A DNA stretch of 64,000 bases from Salipiger marinus (lineage in GTDB: Bacteria > Pseudomonadota > Alphaproteobacteria > Rhodobacterales > Rhodobacteraceae): NCBI RefSeq assembly GCF_900100085.1, contig NZ_FNEJ01000024.1, forward strand, positions 1-64,000, written 5' to 3'. The translations under genes were made by a program, and so were the position numbers. Positions 35,572 to 43,849 of the stretch are shown here, one piece after another (position 1 is the stretch's first letter; every line of letters begins with the position of its first letter). Under the pieces are notes generated by a model. That model saw nothing but the letters and a program-made list of their open reading frames with translations, made no database searches and was not told the DNA's origin.

Positions 35572-35603
35572 GGGATCCCCTCATTTGCGGTAATCGGGGT
35601 TGT

Positions 35604-37037
35604 TTACATCTCCGGTGCCTCTGCGGCAAGTCCGGAGGCCTCGGGCGGATCCCGTCTTGTCCGGCTGCGGGGCCGGGGCGGGCGCGGCGCCACCTTCGCC
35701 TCGATATGGGCGACGATCAGGCCCGCGATGTCCTTGCGCGACACCCGTTCGATGCCTTCCAGCCCCGGTGAGGAATTGACCTCCAGCACCTTGGGCCCGT
35801 CAGCGCCGCGCAACAGATCGACCCCCGCCAGATCCAGCCGCATGGCGCGCGCCGCCTTGATCGCCGCCTCGCGTTCATGCTTGCTGATGCGCACCGGCTC
35901 GGCGGTGCCGCCCTGATGCAGGTTGGACCGGAAATCGTCGGGCTTGCCCCGGCGCCGCATCGCCGCGACCACCTTGCCGCCGACCACGAGACAGCGGATG
36001 TCTTCGCCCGCGGCCTCCTTGACGAAGCTCTGCACCAGAAAATCCGCCTTCAGCCCCTGAAAGGCCGAGATCACGCTTTCCGCCGCCTTCTTGGTTTCCG
36101 CCAGCACCACGCCTTTGCCCTGCGTGCTTTCCAGCAGTTTCAGCACCAGCGGCGCGCCGCCCACCACGGCGATCACGTTGCCCGAATCCTTGGGGCTGCG
36201 GGCAAAGGCGGTGGTGGGCATGCCGATGCGGTGCCGGGCCAGCACCTGATGCGCGTGCAGCTTGTCGCGGGACACGGTGATGCCTTCGGATCCGGCAAGG
36301 CAATAGGTGCCAAGGCTTTCGAACTGCCGCACCACCGCCGTGCCATAGGAGGTGATGGAGGCGCCGATGCGCGGGATCACCGCATCGTAATGCGGCAGCG
36401 GGCGGCCGTCGTAATGCACCTCGCCGCCAATGGCGCGGATGTTCATGTAGCAGCGCGAGGTGTCGATCACCTCCATCGTGTGGCCGCGCGCCTCGGCGGC
36501 CTCGATCAGGCGGCGGGTGGAGTAATTTTCGGCCTCGCGGGTCAGGATGGCCAGCCGCAGCGCCCGGCGGTGCGGGCGCTGGCGCAGGCTGGCATGGTAG
36601 ACGTCATAAGACAGCTGCGGCTGCTGCAGCCGCTGGGCGGGGGCCACGATCATCTCGGGCAGCAGCGCGCTGCGGCCCAGCAGCATGCGATAGGCCATGC
36701 CGCCCCGGTCGGTCAGCGTCACCTCGATGGGCCATGTGCGCCCGCCCATGGTGACATCGGTCTCGATGACGAACCGCATCTCGGTCTCGCCATTGGAGGA
36801 GGTGATCTCGCGCCGGTCCTTCAGCGGGGCGGAGCAGATGATCTCGAGCCCGGTGTCCTGCGGATCGGGATGGATGGCAAAGCGCACCATGGGCCGTTCG
36901 GCAGAGCCGAAGGGTTCGATGGCAAAGGCGTGCAGCGCCGAGGTCTTGGCCCCGGTATCCACCTTCGCGCGGATCGCGGGCAGATCGAGGTCAGGCAGGG
37001 ACAGCCATTCTTCCCAACCAAGCGTAAACTGCGGCAT
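35604..37037 (-). CDS. Fusion of retropepsin-like (RimB-type) protease and RimK-type glutamate ligase
   Basis: A 477-residue cytoplasmic protein. Residues 1 to about 140 are a retropepsin-like domain (often mislabelled ATP-dependent zinc protease), with the catalytic motif [12 protein letters not shown] and Asp27. Residues from about 160 are an ATP-grasp ligase of the RimK/LysX type ([20 protein letters not shown], the nucleotide-binding loop [11 protein letters not shown], and metal ligands in [14 protein letters not shown]). RimK adds glutamates to ribosomal protein S6; RimB in Pseudomonas is a separate protease that trims them. The fusion unites writer and eraser in one chain. The basic Pro/Arg-rich C-terminal tail is poorly conserved. 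The true target is not shown by sequence. Confidence 0.88.
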   Translation of the reverse strand: MPQFTLGWEEWLSLPDLDLPAIRAKVDTGAKTSALHAFAIEPFGSAERPMVRFAIHPDPQDTGLEIICSAPLKDRREITSSNGETEMRFVIETDVTMGGRTWPIEVTLTDRGGMAYRMLLGRSALLPEMIVAPAQRLQQPQLSYDVYHASLRQRPHRRALRLAILTREAENYSTRRLIEAAEARGHTMEVIDTSRCYMNIRAIGGEVHYDGRPLPHYDAVIPRIGASITSYGTAVVRQFESLGTYCLAGSEGITVSRDKLHAHQVLARHRIGMPTTAFARSPKDSGNVIAVVGGAPLVLKLLESTQGKGVVLAETKKAAESVISAFQGLKADFLVQSFVKEAAGEDIRCLVVGGKVVAAMRRRGKPDDFRSNLHQGGTAEPVRISKHEREAAIKAARAMRLDLAGVDLLRGADGPKVLEVNSSPGLEGIERVSRKDIAGLIVAHIEAKVAPRPPRPRSRTRRDPPEASGLAAEAPEM

Positions 37038-37129
37038 CGTCTGATCCTTACCCCGGCGTCGCGTGTGCAGGGCGCTCTATCCGGGGAATGTGACAGGCAC
37101 AACACGGTGCGCTGCAGCAGGGGCGCGGC

Positions 37130-37543
37130 TTACCAGACCTGCTGGCTGGCGCGGGACAGCCGGAAGCCGTGGCCCGAGCCGTTGCGGCAGTCCAGCCCCT
37201 GCGGGGTGGAACTGCAGCTGATCCCGCCCCAGCGCCCGGTCTGGCCATAGGGCGCCACCTCCACGCCGGGGGCGGTGTTTCTTGGTCCGGGCGCGCCGCA
37301 GATCAGGCTGACCGGCCCGCGTTCGGCCATCTGCACCCGATGCCCCCACGGCCCGCGGCAGGAGGCGGGCTTGGGCGCCGCGGGCGGGCCGGCGCGGTCC
37401 CAGATCGTGCAGTCGATGTCCGAGCTATCGCCCACGCCGACATAACACTGGATATTGCCCGAGGGCGTCTTGAACGGAAACACATCCGCCGCAGCCGGAG
37501 CCGCCAGCCCCCCGAGGCAGAACAGAACAGCCAGACGGTGCAT
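37130..37543 (-). CDS. Small secreted Cys-rich protein (DUF6636-like)
   Basis: A 137-residue protein with a signal peptide to about residue 19 (LAAPAAA). The ATG at 37543 was chosen because it gives that signal. The mature N-terminus PFKTPSGNIQCYVG matches a small secreted family of unknown function (DUF6636). Six Cys in the mature part (in IQCYV, DIDCTIW, ASCRG, LICGA, ISCSS and LDCRN) suggest three disulfides in an extracytoplasmic protein. It lies downstream of the membrane peptidase on the same strand. Confidence 0.75.
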   Translation of the reverse strand: MHRLAVLFCLGGLAAPAAADVFPFKTPSGNIQCYVGVGDSSDIDCTIWDRAGPPAAPKPASCRGPWGHRVQMAERGPVSLICGAPGPRNTAPGVEVAPYGQTGRWGGISCSSTPQGLDCRNGSGHGFRLSRASQQVW

Positions 37544-37649
37544 GAAACCTCCGAACCCACAGGGCAGCCTCGCCACGCTAAGACCTGCGGGCGGCCCGGG
37601 TCAACGGTGTTGAGGGACGCATGGTCCAGCCGGGGGCGGGGCTGGGGGT

Positions 37650-37667
37650 GCCGCGCTCCTGCGCGGC
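37650..37667 (-). terminator. Hairpin at the stop of the membrane peptidase gene
   Basis: GCCGCGC-TCCT-GCGCGGC forms a perfect 7-bp stem immediately after the TAA stop on the minus strand. No U-run follows, so it may be a 3'-end stabiliser rather than a terminator. Confidence 0.35.
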
Positions 37668-38411
37668 TTAAAGCTGGATATGCACATGATCGTCGTGACG
37701 CGCGGCCCGGCATCCCTGAAAGCCGAATTTCGGGGACACGCGCCCCAGCGTGGACAGAAGATGCGGTTCCACGAACACGCGGCTGATGCGCGGATCCGTG
37801 GCAAGCCAGTCCAGCATGGCGATCATCCGGGACGGCTCGGGGCTGTAGTGTGGCAGATGCGGCTGCAGCCAGTCCAGATCCCAGCGCAGGCTGAGCCAGT
37901 GCGGCGGGCACTGCGTCGGCCCCTGCTCGAACGCGAAATAGCCGATCGGGGATCGCGTGACGCCGCGCAGATAGGACCCCTGCCGGTCCATGTAATAAAA
38001 GGCCAGATCAAGCTTGCGGCCATCGTCATGAGACAGATGCGGCAGGAGCGGGAAGCCCGAAAAGAATGGAAAATTTCCGTCCAGAGCAAGCGTCAGGGTG
38101 CCCGGATGACGGCGGTTCACGTCGGCGGCAAGATCTGCCGCAGCCGACGCAAGCTCAGGGACCACATAGTTCCGGTTGGCCAGGCAGTAGACCCATGACT
38201 GCATCCGCAACGGGCCGCTGCCGCCGCAAGACAGGGGAACCCGGCCAAAGAGCGGCGCGAGCATCGAGGCAGACGCCGACAGGGCAAAATAGGCCAGGAC
38301 AAAGACCAACATCCGGTGCCTGGTCCTGAGGCTCAGCAGCCAGGCGAGCCCGCCGACCTGCGTCAGAACGGTCAGGGCAGCTACGGCAAGAAGGTGCAGA
38401 GGAACGCGCAA
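37668..38411 (-). CDS. Membrane-anchored LAS-type zinc peptidase-like protein (MepA/VanX fold motifs)
   Basis: A 247-residue protein with two hydrophobic segments at residues 5-27 and 33-56, placing the rest in the periplasm. Zinc-ligand motifs of the LAS peptidase superfamily are visible: H128-x6-D135 (HDDGRKLD), and the C-terminal HDDHVHIQL with His242 and His244. This is the pattern of MepA/VanX enzymes that cut peptidoglycan cross-links or D-Ala peptides. Overall similarity to known families looks low and no family name comes to mind. The chain ends three residues after the last His ligand. A cell-wall endopeptidase role is inference from motifs. Confidence 0.7.
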   Translation of the reverse strand: MRVPLHLLAVAALTVLTQVGGLAWLLSLRTRHRMLVFVLAYFALSASASMLAPLFGRVPLSCGGSGPLRMQSWVYCLANRNYVVPELASAAADLAADVNRRHPGTLTLALDGNFPFFSGFPLLPHLSHDDGRKLDLAFYYMDRQGSYLRGVTRSPIGYFAFEQGPTQCPPHWLSLRWDLDWLQPHLPHYSPEPSRMIAMLDWLATDPRISRVFVEPHLLSTLGRVSPKFGFQGCRAARHDDHVHIQL

Positions 38412-38509
38412 GACTCAGGCCTGATCTGTGGGCGGATCACCTTTATGGGCGGGGCTGCGCAGCGTAAAGGGCGGCTGGAGCATGCGACTGCCGGACCTTA
38501 TGCGCGGGC

Positions 38510-39469
38510 TCAATGCCCGGCGATCATTTCGGCCTGTTTCACGATGCCTTCGGCCTGTTTGATCGAGGCGATGTCGACGAGGCGGCCTTTGTAGACGGTG
38601 GCGCCTTCGCCCTTGGCCTTGGCGGCGTCCATCGCGGCGAGGATCTCGCGCGCTTCGGTCACGGCGGTGTCGGAAGGGGTGAAGACCTCGTTGGCCAGCG
38701 CCACCTGTTTGGGGTGGATCGCCCATTTGCCGACCATGCCCAGCGTGGCCGAGCGCAGCGCCTGCGCGCGGAAGCCGTCGTGATCGGAGAAATCGCCGAA
38801 CGGCCCGTCCACCGGCAGCACGCCATGGGTGCGGCAGGCGGCGACGATGGCGGCCTGCGCCCAGTGCCACGGGTCGGACCAGTGCTTCGCGCCATTCTGC
38901 AGCATGTAGTAATTTTCCTGCGTGCCGCCGATGCCGGTGGTGGCCATGCCCATGGAGGCGGCGAAATCGGCAGCGCCAAGGCTCATCGCCTCAAGACGCG
39001 GGGATCCGGCGGCGATCTCCTCCACATGCGCGATGCCGGCGGCCGATTCGATGATGACCTCGAATTTCAGGCGCTTTGTCCGGCCCTTGGCGCGTTCCAC
39101 GGCAGTGACCAGCGCATCCACGGCGTAAAGATCGGCGGCGCAGCCGACCTTGGGGATCATGATCTGGTCCAGCCGGTCGCTGGCCTGTTCCAGCAGGTCC
39201 ACCACGTCGCGATACCACCACGGCGTGTCCAGCCCGTTGATCCGCACCGACAGCGTCTTGCGGCCCCAGTCGATGTCGCCCACCGCCGCGATGATGTTGC
39301 GGCGCGCGCTGTCCTTGTCGTCGGGGGCGACCGAATCTTCGAGATCCAGATTGATGACATCCGCCGCGCTGGCCGCCATCTTTTCAAAGATCGCGGGGCG
39401 GGATCCGGGGCCGAACAGCTGGCAGCGGTTGGGGCGGGCGACCGGGGCGGGCTGGATGCGGAAGCTCAT
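38510..39469 (-). CDS. mcl1: L-malyl-CoA/beta-methylmalyl-CoA lyase
   Basis: A 319-residue cytoplasmic CitE-like lyase that cleaves beta-methylmalyl-CoA to glyoxylate and propionyl-CoA and condenses or cleaves L-malyl-CoA, a late step of the ethylmalonyl-CoA pathway. Signatures are the start MSFRIQPAPVARPNRCQLFG, the catalytic segment NLDLEDSVAPDDK with Mg-binding Glu/Asp, FEVIIESAAGIAHVEEIA, and GMVGKWAIHPKQVALAN near the C-terminus. Length matches Rhodobacterales Mcl1. The ATG at 39469 lies before the conserved start. A promoter resembling that of mcd precedes it. Confidence 0.93.
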   Translation of the reverse strand: MSFRIQPAPVARPNRCQLFGPGSRPAIFEKMAASAADVINLDLEDSVAPDDKDSARRNIIAAVGDIDWGRKTLSVRINGLDTPWWYRDVVDLLEQASDRLDQIMIPKVGCAADLYAVDALVTAVERAKGRTKRLKFEVIIESAAGIAHVEEIAAGSPRLEAMSLGAADFAASMGMATTGIGGTQENYYMLQNGAKHWSDPWHWAQAAIVAACRTHGVLPVDGPFGDFSDHDGFRAQALRSATLGMVGKWAIHPKQVALANEVFTPSDTAVTEAREILAAMDAAKAKGEGATVYKGRLVDIASIKQAEGIVKQAEMIAGH

Positions 39470-39514
39470 GAAATCCCTCGGGCTTGTAACGAAGTTGCGA
39501 TTGTGTTGCCTCAT

Positions 39515-39543
39515 TCGTTATTAAATTGCGTGATGCTGCGCAA
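39515..39543 (-). promoter_or_regulatory. mcl1 promoter with TTGCG inverted half-sites
   Basis: On the minus strand TTGCGC (39538-39543) and TAACGA (39515-39520) are spaced by 17 nt. The -35 box is the first arm of TTGCG-N8-CGCAA (39526-39543). The 18-nt block from the -35 box (TTGCGCAGCATCACGCAA) aligns with the mcd promoter block (TTGCGCTGCAACTGCGAA) at most positions. Confidence 0.52.
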
Positions 39544-39645
39544 GCAAAATTGCGGCGCTGCGGCGCGGAGAAAGCGGCGTGTGGGCCGGGGGTGCTGCAC
39601 GATTCTTCGGCGCTGGCCGAGAAATGCGGAGAAAATCGGCGGTCT

Positions 39646-39673
39646 TGTCTGGAAATCCGCGAAAATCCGGACA
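39646..39673. promoter_or_regulatory. Inverted repeat upstream of dgcN
   Basis: TGTCTGGA and TCCGGACA (7 of 8 matched) are spaced by 12 nt, about 67 nt upstream of the dgcN start in the divergent mcl1-dgcN gap. A regulator operator for the D-amino-acid genes is possible. No regulator gene lies beside them. Confidence 0.3.
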
Positions 39674-39739
39674 GATTTGCAAGGGATCCGGGGCAGGATA
39701 GCCCCCAATGCAGATCTCAGACAGTCATCGGAGACCAGA

Positions 39740-40741
39740 ATGATCCAGACGCCCTATCTTCTCTTTCTCGGCGACGCCCCCGACGGGCTGGCCGCCAAGG
39801 TGGCGCAGGGTATCAAGGACTGGCGCCCGGAAAACTGCGTGGGCCAGTTCCGCATGGAAGGGTGTAAGGCCGATCTGGGCCTGACCGACATGACGCTGGC
39901 CGAGGCCAAGGCGGCAGGCGCCAAGACGCTGGTGGTCGGCGTCGCCAACCGGGGCGGCGTGATCTCGCAAAGCTGGAAGAAGGTGCTGGTAGAAGCGCTG
40001 GAAGAAGGCTTCGACCTTGCCTCCGGCCTGCACAACCTGCTGCGCGACGAGGAAGATCTGGCCGCCGTGGCCCGCGCCACCGGGCGCAGCCTGCATGACG
40101 TGCGCATCCCTTCGGTCAAGTATCCCATCGCCAATGGCGAAAAGCGGACCGGCAAGCGGCTGCTGGCCGTCGGCACCGACTGTTCGGTGGGCAAGATGTA
40201 TACCGCGCTCGCCATGGATGCCTGCATGCGCGAGAAGGGCATGAAATCCAGTTTCCGCGCCACCGGGCAGACCGGGATCCTCATCACCGGTGACGGCGTG
40301 CCGCTGGATGCGGTGGTGGCGGATTTTATGGCCGGGTCCATCGAATATCTGACCCCCGACAATGATGCGGATCACTGGGATATCATCGAAGGGCAGGGCT
40401 CGCTGTTCCACGTTTCCTATTCCGGGGTGACGCTGGCGCTGATCCATGGCGGCCAGCCCGATGCGCTGGTGATCTGCCACGAGCCGTCGCGCGCCCATAT
40501 GCGCGGCCTGCCCGGCTACAAGCTGCCCTCGATCGAGGCGGTGCGCGACATGGCGCTGGAACTGGCCCGCGTGGCGAATCCGGCCTGCACCGTCATCGGC
40601 GTGTCGATCAACACCCAGCACATGAGCGAGGAAGATTCGCGCGCCTATTGCGCCGAGGTCGAGGCGCGCGTGGGCCTGCCCTGCGTCGATCCCTATCGCC
40701 ATGGCGCCGACCGTCTGGTCGAGGCGCTGGCCGCGGTCTGA
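39740..40741 (+). CDS. dgcN: DgcN-type D-glutamate N-acetyltransferase (DUF1611)
   Basis: A 333-residue cytoplasmic protein of the DUF1611 family. It has an N-terminal Rossmann-like domain (MIQTPYLLFLGDAPDGLAAK) and a C-terminal P-loop-like domain (VGTDCSVGKMYTALAMD). DgcN acetylates D-glutamate to N-acetyl-D-glutamate in a D-glutamate degradation route of marine bacteria. The start has CGGAG 7 nt upstream. It is followed 75 nt later by the DgcA-type epimerase, the expected partner. The assignment rests mainly on family plus that pairing, since DUF1611 also contains proteins of unknown role. Confidence 0.83.
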   Translation: MIQTPYLLFLGDAPDGLAAKVAQGIKDWRPENCVGQFRMEGCKADLGLTDMTLAEAKAAGAKTLVVGVANRGGVISQSWKKVLVEALEEGFDLASGLHNLLRDEEDLAAVARATGRSLHDVRIPSVKYPIANGEKRTGKRLLAVGTDCSVGKMYTALAMDACMREKGMKSSFRATGQTGILITGDGVPLDAVVADFMAGSIEYLTPDNDADHWDIIEGQGSLFHVSYSGVTLALIHGGQPDALVICHEPSRAHMRGLPGYKLPSIEAVRDMALELARVANPACTVIGVSINTQHMSEEDSRAYCAEVEARVGLPCVDPYRHGADRLVEALAAV

Positions 40742-40816
40742 TCCGCGCGCGATCATCACATTCCCGGCGGCGGCAGGACCGGCGCCGGGCCTGAAGACAA
40801 GGAAAGGGCAGGCATC

Positions 40817-41782
40817 GTGAGCATCGAGGTAACGCGGGACACGTTCCGGCTGGCGCAGGTCTTTACCATCTCGCGCGGCAGCCGCACCGAAACGAAGGTG
40901 CTGACGGTGAAGGTGACGCGGGATGGCGTGACCGGCTGGGGCGAATGCGTGCCCTATGCCCGCTATGACGAAACGCTGGACAGCGTCGCGGCGCAGATCG
41001 AAAGCCTGCCGGCCGATGTGACGCGCGCGGCGCTGCAGGGCCTGCTGCCCGCCGGGGCCGCGCGCAACGCGGTGGACTGCGCGCTGTGGGATCTGGACGC
41101 CAAGCAAAGCGGCAGGCGGGTCTGGGAACTGGCCGGTCTGCCCAAGCCCGGGCCGGAGATCACCGCCTATACGCTGTCGCTCGACACGCCGGAAAAGATG
41201 CGCGAACAGGCGGCGAAGAACGCCTTCCGCCCGCTGCTGAAGGTCAAGCTGGGCACCCCCGACGACATGCCCCGGCTGGAAGCGGTGCGCGCGGGCGCCC
41301 CGGAGGCCACGATCATCGTGGATGCAAACGAAGGCTGGACGGCGCAGGTCTATGCCGATCTGGCGCCGCATCTGGTGCGGCTTGGCGTCGCCATGGTGGA
41401 ACAGCCGCTGCCTGCGGGCGAGGATGACGCGCTGATCGGGATGGACCGTCCGGTGCCGGTCTGCGCCGACGAATCCTGCCACGACCGCGCCAGCCTGCCG
41501 CATCTGAAGGGCAAGTATGACATCGTGAACATCAAGCTCGACAAGACCGGCGGCCTGACCGAAGGCATCGCCCTGCTGGAGGCCGCAAAGGCGGAAGGCT
41601 ACGGCATCTTTGTCGGCTGCATGGTGGGCTCGTCGCTGGCCATGGCGCCCGCCGTGCTGCTGGCGCAGGGCGCCGCCTTCACCGATCTGGACGGGCCGCT
41701 GCTGCTGGCCGAGGATCGCGACCCCGGCCTGCTGTATGATGCGGCGGGCGTGCACCCGCCGGAACCGGCGCTCTGGGGTTAG
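40817..41782 (+). CDS. dgcA: DgcA-type N-acetyl-D-glutamate racemase (enolase superfamily)
   Basis: A 321-residue enolase-superfamily protein, GTG start, of the muconate-lactonising/dipeptide-epimerase subgroup. The KxK catalytic motif is in LLKVKLGTPDD, metal ligands in IIVDANEG, VEQPLPAGED and PVCADESCHD, and the second Lys in VNIKLDKTGGL. In the Dgc route it converts N-acetyl-D-glutamate to the L form. The alternative annotation is L-Ala-D/L-Glu epimerase acting on peptidoglycan peptides. Immediate pairing with dgcN favours the former. Both substrates concern D-glutamate from cell-wall material. Confidence 0.85.
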   Translation: MSIEVTRDTFRLAQVFTISRGSRTETKVLTVKVTRDGVTGWGECVPYARYDETLDSVAAQIESLPADVTRAALQGLLPAGAARNAVDCALWDLDAKQSGRRVWELAGLPKPGPEITAYTLSLDTPEKMREQAAKNAFRPLLKVKLGTPDDMPRLEAVRAGAPEATIIVDANEGWTAQVYADLAPHLVRLGVAMVEQPLPAGEDDALIGMDRPVPVCADESCHDRASLPHLKGKYDIVNIKLDKTGGLTEGIALLEAAKAEGYGIFVGCMVGSSLAMAPAVLLAQGAAFTDLDGPLLLAEDRDPGLLYDAAGVHPPEPALWG

Positions 41783-41788
41783 GCCCGG

Positions 41789-42784
41789 TCATTGCAGATC
41801 GGTCGGCAGACAGGCCGTGGTGCCCTCCAGCATGATGTCATAGGTGGGGATCGCGGGCGGAAACTCCACCTCGGTGCACAGAGCGAAGCTGCTGGCGCTG
41901 CGGCGCTGATAGGTGATCGCGGCGGCATAGCCGGTCAGGCGCGAGGGATTGCTGGCGCAGTCCATCGGCGCCAGATCCTCGGGCAGCGCGCCGATCTGCT
42001 CCTGCAGGCAGCGCCGCACGTCCTGCGTCAGCTGGCGCAGATCGGCGATCCGCGCCTCGTCCCGCCGTTCGATCTGTCCCTGACCCGGCCCGCCGACGCT
42101 GGCAAAGCTGAGCGCCAGCACCAGCGCGGCCAGTCCCGCCAGCCCCTGCGCCGAAGCCGCGCGCAGCCCGGCGCGGTCCTGCCGGAAATAGCCCAGCACC
42201 AGCCCCGCAAGCCCCGCCACCACGGCGGATTTGGCCAGAAACCGGCTGGTCATCTGCCCGTCAAGGAAGGTGTAGATCAGCACCAGCGCATCGCCGAGCA
42301 GGGTCAGCGCCGCGATGAACACCGCCAGCGACGACAGCCAGCGCCGGGCGGTGCCATGGGGCCGTGCCGGATCGGTGGCCAGCGCGCGGCGGTCGCTGCG
42401 GTCGATGAGCCAGAACACCGGGGTGAACACGATCAGCCCCGCCATGGCCCAGCGAAGCCCGCCCGCCGCGTAGACCTGCACCCGGTCAGGATCGGGCAGG
42501 ACAATCTCGATCTGCGCGAAGGCCAGCGCCAGCACATGCCCCGCCACCATGCCGAAGGTGACGAACAGCAGCGCGTGGAACAGCGTCTCGCGCGCGGCCC
42601 CCGACCGCACGGGCCGGGGCACCGGCCCCGCGTCGGGCTGGCTGTCGGTCCAGCCTGCCAGCGCCGCGTCGGTTTCGCGCTGGGTCCAGCCGGCCTCGCG
42701 CAGCTGGTCCGCGATCTGCGGGCGCGGCGTGCCGCGGGCCAGCGCCTCGCGCACAAAATCGTCAAGCGCGGGATGTTTGGTCAT
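41789..42784 (-). CDS. DUF5671-type membrane protein
   Basis: A 331-residue protein. A short N-terminal helical region (ALDDFVREALARGTPRPQIA, resembling a SHOCT-like or UBA-like segment repeated in EAGWTQRETDAALAGW) precedes about five transmembrane segments between residues 65 and 215 and a Cys-containing periplasmic C-terminal domain (MDCASNPSRLTGYAAAITY). The function is unknown. The ATG at 42784 is chosen, since the longer upstream frame has no family signal. It lies antiparallel between dgcA and the transaminase gene and so interrupts that group on the other strand. Confidence 0.75.
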   Translation of the reverse strand: MTKHPALDDFVREALARGTPRPQIADQLREAGWTQRETDAALAGWTDSQPDAGPVPRPVRSGAARETLFHALLFVTFGMVAGHVLALAFAQIEIVLPDPDRVQVYAAGGLRWAMAGLIVFTPVFWLIDRSDRRALATDPARPHGTARRWLSSLAVFIAALTLLGDALVLIYTFLDGQMTSRFLAKSAVVAGLAGLVLGYFRQDRAGLRAASAQGLAGLAALVLALSFASVGGPGQGQIERRDEARIADLRQLTQDVRRCLQEQIGALPEDLAPMDCASNPSRLTGYAAAITYQRRSASSFALCTEVEFPPAIPTYDIMLEGTTACLPTDLQ

Positions 42785-42972
42785 AAGAATTCGTCCTGTC
42801 GTGACTGCGCCGCGCTCTGGCGCGGGGCCTGCGGATTCCGCATTTGCCATGCCGCGGGCGGCGGGGTAACCGGCGGCAGACTGCCATGGACTCCGGTCCT
42901 GTCCAATCACCCGAATTTCTGCCGGAGGCGCGCCATGGCGGCCCCGGCTCCGCGCTCAGCAAGGAGACTGTC

Positions 42973-43836
42973 ATGACGCGCACCGTCTATGTCAACGGAG
43001 AGTATCTGCCCGAAACTGAAGCCAAGGTGTCGATCTTTGACCGCGCCTTCCTGATGGCCGACGGGGTCTACGAGGTGACCTCGGTGCTGGATGGCAAGCT
43101 GATCGATTTTGCCGGCCATTCCAAGCGGCTGGCCCGGTCGCTGTCGGAACTGGACATGCGCGCGCCCTGTTCGGACGAAGATCTGCTGGAGATTCACCGC
43201 GAACTGGTCCGCGCCAACGATATCACCGACGGGCTGGTCTATCTGCAGGTCACGCGCGGTTCGGCAGGCGACCGCGATTTCGCCTTCCCCGATCCCGAAA
43301 CCACCGAACCGACGCTGGTGCTGTTCACCCAGTCGAAGCCGGGTCTGGCCGAGTCCCCCGCCGCAAAATCCGGCATCAAGGTCATTTCGGTGGACGACAT
43401 CCGCTGGGGCCGCCGCGACATCAAGACCGTGCAGCTGCTGTATCCGTCCATGGCCAAGATGATGGCCAAGAAGGCGGGCGCCGATGACGCGTGGATGGTC
43501 GAGGACGGCTTTGTCACCGAAGGCTCGTCCAACAACGCCTATATCGTGAAGGGCGGGCGCATCATCACCCGCGCGCTGTCCACCGACATCCTGCACGGCA
43601 TCACCCGCGCCGCCGTGCTGCGCTTTGCCCAGGAGGCGCAGATGGAGGTCGAGGAGCGGTCCTTCACCATCGCCGAGGCGCTGGAGGCGGACGAGGCCTT
43701 CATCACCTCCGCCTCCTCCTTTGTCATGCCGGTGGTCGAACTGGACGGCAGCGCGATCGGCAGCGGCACGCCGGGCCCGGTCGCCAGCCGCCTGCGCGAG
43801 ATCTATCTGGAAGAAAGCCGCAAGACGGCGATCTGA
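42973..43836 (+). CDS. dat: D-amino-acid transaminase (class IV aminotransferase)
   Basis: A 287-residue PLP enzyme with an AAGGAG ribosome-binding site. It starts with the D-amino-acid-aminotransferase pattern MTRTVYVNGEYLPETEA, VSIFDRAFLMADGVYEV. The PLP lysine is in RRDIKTVQLLYPSMA, and VTEGSSNNAYIV supplies the conserved Glu and cofactor-binding residues. It moves the amino group of D-amino acids to 2-oxoglutarate, producing D-glutamate, or the reverse. Its location near dgcN and dgcA makes a combined D-amino-acid degradation pathway likely: D-amino acids yield D-Glu, which DgcN and DgcA turn into N-acetyl-L-Glu. Confidence 0.9.
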   Translation: MTRTVYVNGEYLPETEAKVSIFDRAFLMADGVYEVTSVLDGKLIDFAGHSKRLARSLSELDMRAPCSDEDLLEIHRELVRANDITDGLVYLQVTRGSAGDRDFAFPDPETTEPTLVLFTQSKPGLAESPAAKSGIKVISVDDIRWGRRDIKTVQLLYPSMAKMMAKKAGADDAWMVEDGFVTEGSSNNAYIVKGGRIITRALSTDILHGITRAAVLRFAQEAQMEVEERSFTIAEALEADEAFITSASSFVMPVVELDGSAIGSGTPGPVASRLREIYLEESRKTAI

Positions 43837-43849
43837 GCCGGATCAGGCC

